Source: Citrus sinensis
Taxonomy: Eukaryota > Streptophyta > Magnoliopsida > Sapindales > Rutaceae
NCBI RefSeq assembly: GCF_022201045.2
Contig: NC_068560.1
Span: 33,319,001 to 33,383,000, forward strand
Direction: 5' to 3'
DNA length: 64,000 nucleotides
Shown here: piece by piece, positions 57,205 through 64,000 of the stretch
Numbering within the stretch: position 1 is the stretch's first letter
How the letters are laid out: every line of letters begins with the position of its first letter
Notes under the pieces: generated by a model
Database searches by the model: none
What the model saw: only the letters and a program-made list of their open reading frames with translations
What the model was told of the DNA's origin: nothing
Made by a program: the position numbers and the translations under genes

Positions 57205-59432
57205 TCAACAAATGCCATTTTGCGTATCAATATTCCTTACTGGTCCCTTGAACCATTTCCTTCCATCCAAGTACCACCAAAGCATTATCAGTGTGAAAAC
57301 CAAACCAAGGGCAACTGGTGCATAGTTGAAAGTATTCCAAGTGATGGGATACAGAGTAGGCAACAGGAATACTGAACAAGTATACAATACCCACAAGAAT
57401 GCTATGAGGCATATTGGCCTTCTTGCTTTGCCCAAATAGAACGGCCCTGGTTTGAAGTTTTTCTCCGCCATCACCAGCCTTGCATATATTGGAATAGCGT
57501 AGGCACCAATCCATCCTATTGCGCTGATTGATATGAGTGCAGTGAATATGATATCAAGTTTCAAGATGGGCAGTCCTAGAATCATGCTTATGGCTGTACA
57601 GAGCCACACTGCATTTCTCGGAACCTTGTATTTCGGGTGAAGCTTTCGCCAGATTGGTGAAAATGGGATCCCATTATCTCTTGATAATGCATAAACCTGT
57701 AAATGATGGTGAAAATTAATTGGATTAGATGTAGCCATTGCCCTTCAGGATTATGGATTGATACAATAATGTTTGCTGTTTTTTCTTACTACTCTAGCAG
57801 CAGCTGCAGTAACTGAAAGTCCACAAAAGAAATAAGATCCCCAGACGATACAAAGGAAAACTATAGCTCCGGCAGAATTATGAAACCTTCCATGGAATGC
57901 ATCATAGAATATCTGTGCTGGCACGAGTTTACCACGTGTTTCATTGTTCTCATCGTATAGATACTCGAAATTCTGTAATAAAACACGATGTCAAATAAAA
58001 TATTCTAGTAATTTAGTGTAGTCGTTTGGCTTTTTCCATCCTGAGTGTATACTTGCAAAATAAGAAGTTTGGAACTCACCTGGATGCTGAAAGTGAGAGA
58101 CAAGATATAAGCCCATCCAAAAACTGATATGAGGGCAATGGAGGCAAGAATGGCAACGGGGCCAGTTCTATCAGCACCTTTAGTTTCTTCAGTTAGATGA
58201 GCTGCAGCGTCATAGCCGCCAAGGCAAAAGTTGCTGAGAAGTACCGACAGGATTACTGCATACGGTATGCTGCTTACGCCTGTCGATCCAGGAGATGTTT
58301 CGAAGTGGGTGAACACGTATGAAGCTGGTTGCGTAGTCCTTGCTACCAGAGGAAGCATTACTATCACCACCCCACCGCCAATCACCTACAAATTGTGTCC
58401 AGTACTAGCACTAAAGCAAGTGAAGAGGATTTCAATTTGAAGGGGCGTATGTATGCGTTCGCAATATATACCTGCCACCAAAAGGAAATTATATCCAGAA
58501 ATGCAATGACTTGTAATGAGAAGCTGTTGAGTATTGCCCATATAATAGCTAGGCTCATGTACGCTGCCACAAACACGCCCCTTGGAACAAAATATCCTCC
58601 ATTTTTGTGTGTTCCAGTGGCCAGCAGAATGATCATTTGCAGTGCCTGTGCTCCTGAATATGCCTATTCCCCATTCCCCAAGAGGAGTAAATAAAAAGAC
58701 ACACTTAATGATGTGAACAAAGACCAAAAGAAAACGAAAAAAAAAACCTGTGTGCCAATTCCAGAAATGCTGCCAACGGTCTCAAGCCAAGCGCAGCACC
58801 AGGATGCCAATGGCCCCCATTTAGGTCCAGCCAAATGTGCCGCCCAAAAGTAGAGTGATCCTGTGGTCTGTCGATGGATAAACATACAAATCTCTTGTTT
58901 TAGTCAAGAAAAAGAACGAAACCAGCTACAGTTCGAATTTACTTTTCAGGAAACTGAGACGGAAACGAGAAGCTAAAACGAAGAATACATTATGGAGAGA
59001 GGAAAGAAGCATTTTGTACTGGGAAAGAGGAGCAAATCTCAGCCAAGGCAACTCCGACAAAGAAGGTGAAGAATGTGACTACAACCCATCCCCATATCAA
59101 GGTTGCGGGTCCTGCATAACGCAAGCTTTGCCCGTAGAGTGGCGTTCCCACGAAAAGTGCCACGATTGAAAATGTTATTGCAAGTGTCTTGAATAAACTC
59201 TGCCAATAACCAAGGAACAAAAAGTGAATTTCTCATCCATAATCTATACTTGCATATGTATATAGGAATAACAGTACAACGTTTTACATGATATATCTAA
59301 AGAAAAGAAAAAAAAAATGAAGGGAAAGATAACCATTTCTCGTTTAAGTTCTTGCTTGTATCCAAGCTCATTGAGTCGTTTTTCCCCGGAATCTATTTTC
59401 ACAGCATCGGGGGGTATTCCAACTCTCCCCAT
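57205..59432 (-). CDS. BAT1: Amino-acid permease, BAT1 type (APC superfamily)
   Basis: Seven exons join in frame: 59432-59334, 59199-59020, 58867-58748, 58663-58472, 58385-58080, 57972-57790 and 57696-57205, giving 523 residues. A short cytosolic start (KRLNELGYKQELKREM) leads into about twelve membrane segments. Words shared with the plant bidirectional amino-acid transporter BAT1: LFKTLAITFS, EICSSFP, TTGSLYFWAAHLAGPKWGP, GGYDAAAHLTEETKGAD, VYALSRDNGIPFS and TLYPITWNTFNYAPV. The GGYDAAAHLTEET loop is characteristic of the APC/ACT family and lies in the substrate path. BAT1 exports and imports amino acids (GABA, Glu, Ala, Arg, Lys in Arabidopsis) at cell or mitochondrial membranes. An in-frame upstream ATG at 59519 is not favoured. 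A decayed tandem copy lies at 61880-63162. Confidence 0.9.
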
Positions 59433-60816
59433 TTTCAAAATTTGCAGAGCACTAACGCAAGGTTGTGTCGAATTGCTAGAAAGGCTCATAAAGAACCCTT
59501 TATCATATTTTATATTCAAAGTTGTTTGGATGACTAGAAAAATTTGATTATGGTTTGCACAAAACTCTATTAAATAAGAAAGCGGCCGTTAATATTTTTG
59601 TATTAAATATACTTGCAACAACAATATTCTTACTAGATATGGTGACATTTTATGCAATTATAGCTACAAAAGTCTTCCCTCTAGTTGCTTACGATGCATC
59701 TTTTAAGGATGTATTTTTTATAATTTTATCACAAATTAGTTTAAAAACAAAATGAATGCGTCAGAAAGTGAGCAATTTGAATATGCTCCCTTAGTCTAGG
59801 CTATTAAGGATTATCTCAAATTGGATTGGCATATTTCAATCCCTCATATCTACTGAGAAGCAAATTTTGCTACAAATTATATGGCGAACCTCCCTTTTTT
59901 TATTTTTTTGATCTTACTATGTACCATATTCTCGTTGGATGTTAGGTTCATTTTGTTTCGTGACTCTTACGGAGTTGTCCACCCCCGTTTTATTGTTCAC
60001 TAACTCTTTTTAGAACCCGAGTTAATTAAAAAAGAAAGAGCAATTTGCAAGCAATATGCTCATGACTGCTGACTTTTTAAATTTGAAATCGACAAGAAGA
60101 AATAATTTAGATTTTCTCCCCATTACTCTTGATTGTAATATAATATTAAAAAACAAAAAAAAAAATCTGACTTTTTCCTCCATAACAAGAAAGCCCAATA
60201 AAACTCTTATAAAGTTCACATTGTCTTCCACAACTATAGGACTATTTGTTCGATAAATAGTTTCCGCTGTGGTTTGATAGTTAAATTAATGAATTATTAT
60301 ATATTTTACTAATCAACTAAAGTTCCTGTTTTAGCAAATGTCATGAGATCCTTTGTCAATCCATATTTCAACAACAGATGGGCATGAAAAAACATTGGGA
60401 AAAAACAAAACAAGAAAAAATCAATGGTAACATAGAAATGTCGAACAAACAAAAACTTCTAGATTTCATGCAACCAGTTCAAGCAATGAATTAAGTCACC
60501 TTTCACGTATATTATATACTGTGATGATATTTAACAAATTATTTTATAATAGATAATAATAAGTGTCAGTTTCTAAACATAAATCAGGACCCAACACAAA
60601 ACATTATTAATCTTTCATATACATATTCTTTGAATTATTCAGAACGATGAAAGTGAAAATGTCGCATCAAACAGAAGCAGCTTAACTACTGAGGATGTTA
60701 TGAGCAATGAATATTGTGGAAGTTTGCTTTTGTCCCCTTATATAACACCTATTGACTTCTTTTTTTCTTCTTCTTTTTTCCATTTTTCATTTTAAGATTT
60801 TATAATGTAAACATAT
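59433..60816. other. Upstream region of the BAT1-like gene
   Basis: The promoter side of the permease gene, then AT-rich DNA with several short A or T runs. No gene or bounded element is seen until the SINE. Confidence 0.5.
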
Positions 60817-60829
60817 TTTGCAAACACTT

Positions 60830-61121
60830 TTTTTTTATTATATGAGACTGTTGCTTTGAATACAACATATTCCATAATACTATAATTGATATTTACAATC
60901 AAATAATTACTGAGATTAGTTTACATCAACTCTTAAATAGCACAGCCCAGATTCTAACCCTCTCTAATATTTGAGGGACTTCAACTTCCACTCAAGAGAT
61001 GAGTAAGGAACTTTAAATTAAACTCCCAAAATGCTCTATAATGCTTCTGTGAGGATTCAAACCACTTTCCTTACATTTATGAGGAAATGGCTCTAGCCAC
61101 TAAGCTAAGGCCCAATGGTTA
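60830..61121 (-). mobile_element. tRNA-derived SINE with 13-bp target duplication
   Basis: Exact duplications TTTGCAAACACTT at 60817-60829 and 61122-61134. The minus-strand head has an A-box TTAGCTTAGTGGCTAGAG (about 61108-61091) and a B-box GGTTTGAATCC (about 61063-61053), spaced as in tRNA genes. The other end (60830 onward on plus) is T-rich, i.e. an A tail on the element's strand. Length 292 bp. All hallmarks of a plant SINE. A different family from the pair at 22839 and 23594. Confidence 0.88.
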
Positions 61122-61326
61122 TTTGCAAACACTTCTTTAAGTTTATAATTTTCTTTCTTAATTCATCGGTCAATAAAGGAAAATATATTTCTTCTTATAT
61201 TAAGTACAAGCGGCTCTTCAAAAAAAAAAAAAAAAGCACAAGAGGTGGTTCAATAGAGCTGCATTTGAGCAAAATATCACTAAATCTAAAAGAACAATAT
61301 TATAGCAAATCATTGTTATTCTCATA

Positions 61327-61852
61327 TGTTAGGAAATTAGTGGGTGAAGCAGACATGTAGCTAAAGTGAAATTGTAAAAAAATAAAGAACAAGCACAAAA
61401 AGAACACCAAAAAATTACGTGGTTCGATTTTTTAGCCTACGTCCACGGGCGAAGACAGAAGGAAATATTTTACTAGTAAAAAGAAGTTACAAGTATTATA
61501 GTATTTTAGCTCACTTCCCAAAATCTCAATACACACAAACTTTCAAATCACTATAACAAGAGGTTATAATTTCAAGCTCTCTAAACTCTCTCTCAAAAAT
61601 ACTAAATTGCTCTTTCACTTAAAATGGAATACTTCAGCTCTTCATCTGCATTTCTATTTATAGCAAATAGTGGCCAAGAAAATCAACGATTTTAGCCCAC
61701 CAATTATAGCTTCAATTTTGTCAATCCGCGTGGCTTCAATTTGTCAATCTAGCTTTCAAAGTTTGTGGGCTATGTCTTCCATTTTCTTTGATTTGCTGGC
61801 ACCAAAGTCAAGTACCAAATTTGGTGCGGACTTTTAGGTGCTTGCTTTGACA
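61327..61852 (-). mobile_element. Solo LTR, copia type, beside the BAT1-like pseudogene
   Basis: A 526-bp segment (TGTTAGG ... TTGACA on plus, so TGTCAA ... CCTAACA on minus) flanked by exact duplications TCATA at 61322-61326 and 61853-61857. Read on the minus strand it has a TATA-like CTATAAATAG in mid-LTR and the GACGTAGGCT...GAACCACGTAA block common in plant copia LTRs. The functional paralogue keeps the unoccupied site at about 57158-57173 (ATTCTCATACAAATTC), which is what joins across this element once one TCATA is removed. Confidence 0.88.
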
Positions 61853-61879
61853 TCATACAAATTCATTTTATCCTTTTTT

Positions 61880-63162
61880 TTTTGTGTAAAGAAGCACTTT
61901 AACAAGTATGCCAGTTTGCATACCAATAGTCCTTGCTGACCCGTTGAGCCATTTCCTAGCATCCAAGAACCACCAAAGCATATAAGTGTGAAAACTAAGC
62001 CAAAGTCAACTGGTGCATAGTTGAAAGTATTCCAAGTGATAGGGTAAAGTGTAGGCAACAAGAATACTGAACAAGTAAACAACACCTTCAAGAATGCTAT
62101 GAGGCATATTGGCTTTCTTGCTTTGCCCAGATAGGATGGTCCTGGTTTTAAGTTTTTCTCCACCATCACCAGCCTTGCATATATTGGGATAGCATAACTA
62201 CCCACCCATCCTGTTGTGTTAACGGATACGATAGCGGTGAATATGACATCAAGTTTTCAAATTTGGCAGTCCTAGAATCATGCTTACCGCCGCTCAGAGC
62301 CACACTGCATGCATTTCTCGGAACCTTGTATTTTTGGTGAAGTTTTCTCCAAATTAGAGAGAATGGGATTCCATTGTCTCTTGATAATGTATAAACCTGT
62401 AAATGATGGTGAAGAGTACTGTGTTAGATATTGCCATTAGGTTTTTGTTATGTCTATGCGATCTGAAAGTCGGATTTCAAAAATTTAAAGCTGATGTTGT
62501 GAGAATGTTAGCATTTTTTCTTATGACTCTGGCAGCGGAAGCAGTAACTGAAAGTCCACAAAAGTAAAAAGATTCCCGAATGATACATAGGAAAACTACA
62601 GCTCCAGCAGAATCATGAAACCTTCCATAGAATGCCTCATAGAATATCTGTGCAGGTACAAGTGCACCAGCTGTCTCATTGTTCTCATCATATCGATAGC
62701 CAAAATCCTGTAATGTTACTCATTCATGTCAAATGAAATACTTTAATCAAGTTTAGGGGTTTTGCTATTTTATATAAACTTGTTACTAGTACAACGTTTC
62801 CCAATAAATTAACAAGTTACAACATTTACGTTTCAGTTTTAACAAATCCCTTGAAATGTGAAGCAAAGATTAAGATGCTTGCAGAATAGCCGGATGCCGA
62901 AAGTAAGTACCAAGGGTGGAAAGAATGGAGATCGGGCCAGTTCTATCGGCACCTTGTGTTTCTTCAGTTAGATGAGCTGCAGTGTCATAGCCATAAAGGT
63001 TGTAGTTGCTTAGAAGCACTGACAGGATTACTGCATAAGGTTCGCTGCTCACTCCGGTGGAGTCAGGAGACATTTCGAAATGAGAGAACGCGTATGAAGC
63101 TGTTTCTGCAGGCCTTGCCACCAGAGGAAGCATTATTATCACCACTAAACCCCAATCACCTG
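61880..63162 (-). pseudogene. Decayed tandem copy of the BAT1-like permease
   Basis: Matches exons 5-7 of the gene at 57205 in order and strand: exon 5 at about 63162-62870, exon 6 from 62708 to about 62530, exon 7 from 62396 to about 61890. Damage: the start of exon 5 has lost bases and now has in-frame stops; the end of exon 5 is shortened and out of frame; the exon 6 donor reads ATAAG where the parent has GTAAG; exon 7 has a 4-base gain (TGCATGCAT near 62307) and a later shift near 61970. Exons 1-4 are not visible up to base 64000, though they could lie further right. Some words remain intact (YAVILSVLLSN, LPTLYPITWNTFNYAPV). No working transporter is expected. Confidence 0.88.
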
Positions 63163-64000
63163 CAAATTTTGTGCCGCTGTCGAGCTGAGAATTTCAAGTT
63201 TTAGAATATATATTCATCAAATGATAATATCTCATTTTTATTTTCGTCCATCACTAAAGTTAAGGGAGAGAGGGAAAAAAATAAGAAAAAAGAAAAAAGA
63301 AAAAAATACACACACCCCCACATACCCACCCAGAGACAAGTAGAAAATGAGTGGGGAATCTTTGAAAACCAAGTTGGACTTGGACAAGGGAAATAAACAA
63401 CAGATCCGTTTAAGAGTGATAAGGTTTATTGTGGAAAGTAACACGTATAAATGGGGGTGAACTGAGATAGAAGCAGCGGGTTATGCAGATTGTTTACATC
63501 ACGAGAGTGCTTTGGGAATGGGGTGAACTGAGATAGGAGTAGCGGGTCAAGTCGACTACTCAAATCGTAAGAGTGCCTTCGGAACATACAACCCAAAAAT
63601 TAGATAGGCTTTTTCGATTTTAGACCCATCATACTTATAGACATGACTCCTTTTTTGAAACCCAAAAGGTCACCCAAATACCATGGGCTTTTAATAAGGT
63701 TGGCCACTTGAAAACCTATAAATAAGCATTTTTTAATTATGTAATAATATTTATATTATTATTGTAATAATTTATCTTCCCCAATATGAACGTCACAATT
63801 CTAATGAGTAAACATCACTATTTTCGATGACATTTTAAACATCTACTTTATAATAATAAACAATAATTAGTGTCAATATCCAATTTGTAATCATGACATA
63901 AAACCAAGATATATATTACGCTGTAGGGATTGCATTATTCAGATAGAAGCAGTTGAGCTACTGATGATGTAGGGTTGATACTGTTCTTTCATTCAACGAA
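63163..64000. other. Region upstream of the pseudogene's exon 5
   Basis: Would be intron 4 and exon 4 of the duplicated permease, but no exon-4 match is seen. It holds low-complexity A-rich DNA (63270-63310), the 65-bp tandem repeat and AT-rich sequence to the window edge. Confidence 0.5.
63453..63580. repeat. Two-copy 65-bp tandem repeat
   Basis: GGGGTGAACTGAGATAG starts at about 63455 and again at 63520, followed by AGCGGGT and then GAGAGTGCTTTGGGAA / AAGAGTGCCTTCGGAA. Period 65. Origin not known. Confidence 0.8.

Noticed and set aside
58861..58867. Frame problem at the exon 2 / exon 3 junction of the BAT1-like gene
   Set aside because: Rechecking the phase showed both sides at phase 0, giving SSFP then TTGSLYF, so the junction is normal.
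59433..59519. Upstream ATG of the BAT1-like permease
   Set aside because: The added 29 residues do not resemble permease N-termini; the Met at 59432 gives a normal start.

Overview
The window is nuclear DNA from a flowering plant, most likely a rosid eudicot. The genes have many short GT-AG introns, the intergenic DNA is AT-rich, and the gene families are plant ones: a receptor-like kinase with a SPARK ectodomain, a mitochondrial PPR protein, a plastid SecA2 and an acyl-activating enzyme. Some of it reads like Citrus or a relative, but that is an impression and was not tested. All gene identities come from reading translations against remembered families; no database was searched.

Layout, left to right. 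An auxilin-like J-domain gene (minus, last exon off the left edge) is followed by a 1.1-kb candidate Pack-MULE holding a dead karyopherin-beta exon. Two tandem SPARK-type receptor kinases (plus) flank a 4-kb transposon-rich spacer. A single-exon PPR gene (plus) follows. Then comes about 5.5 kb without genes, holding a degenerate minisatellite, LTR-like sequence and a 0.7-kb direct segmental duplication that carries a SINE. Next are an acyl-activating enzyme gene (minus) and a four-exon KRTCAP2/OST-subunit gene (minus). A seven-exon RING / kinase-like / WD40 gene (plus) is followed by a local tandem-repeat array interrupted by a solo LTR and by a second Pack-MULE carrying an F-box/LRR fragment. 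The 31-exon SECA2 gene (plus) has a solo LTR in its fifth intron. It converges on an amino-acid permease of the BAT1 type (minus), whose decayed tandem copy ends the window. A SINE and a solo LTR lie between gene and copy.

The genes do not form one pathway. They include membrane traffic and secretory functions (auxilin, OST subunit), thylakoid or envelope protein translocation (SECA2), organelle RNA processing (PPR), surface signalling (two RLKs), ubiquitin ligation (RING-WD40), acyl activation and amino-acid transport. From memory, the auxilin-like, RING-WD40 and SecA2 genes are near neighbours on Arabidopsis chromosome 1 (At1g21650-At1g21660), so this window may be an expanded version of a conserved block.

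The most unusual content is in the mobile DNA. Several elements could be bounded to the base by target-site duplications read from the sequence: two gene-fragment-carrying elements with 9-10 bp duplications, three solo LTRs with exact 5-bp duplications, two SINE insertions with 13- and 15-bp duplications, and a Tourist MITE with a TAA duplication nested in a hAT-like element. No CRISPR array, phage or operon-like system is expected or seen.
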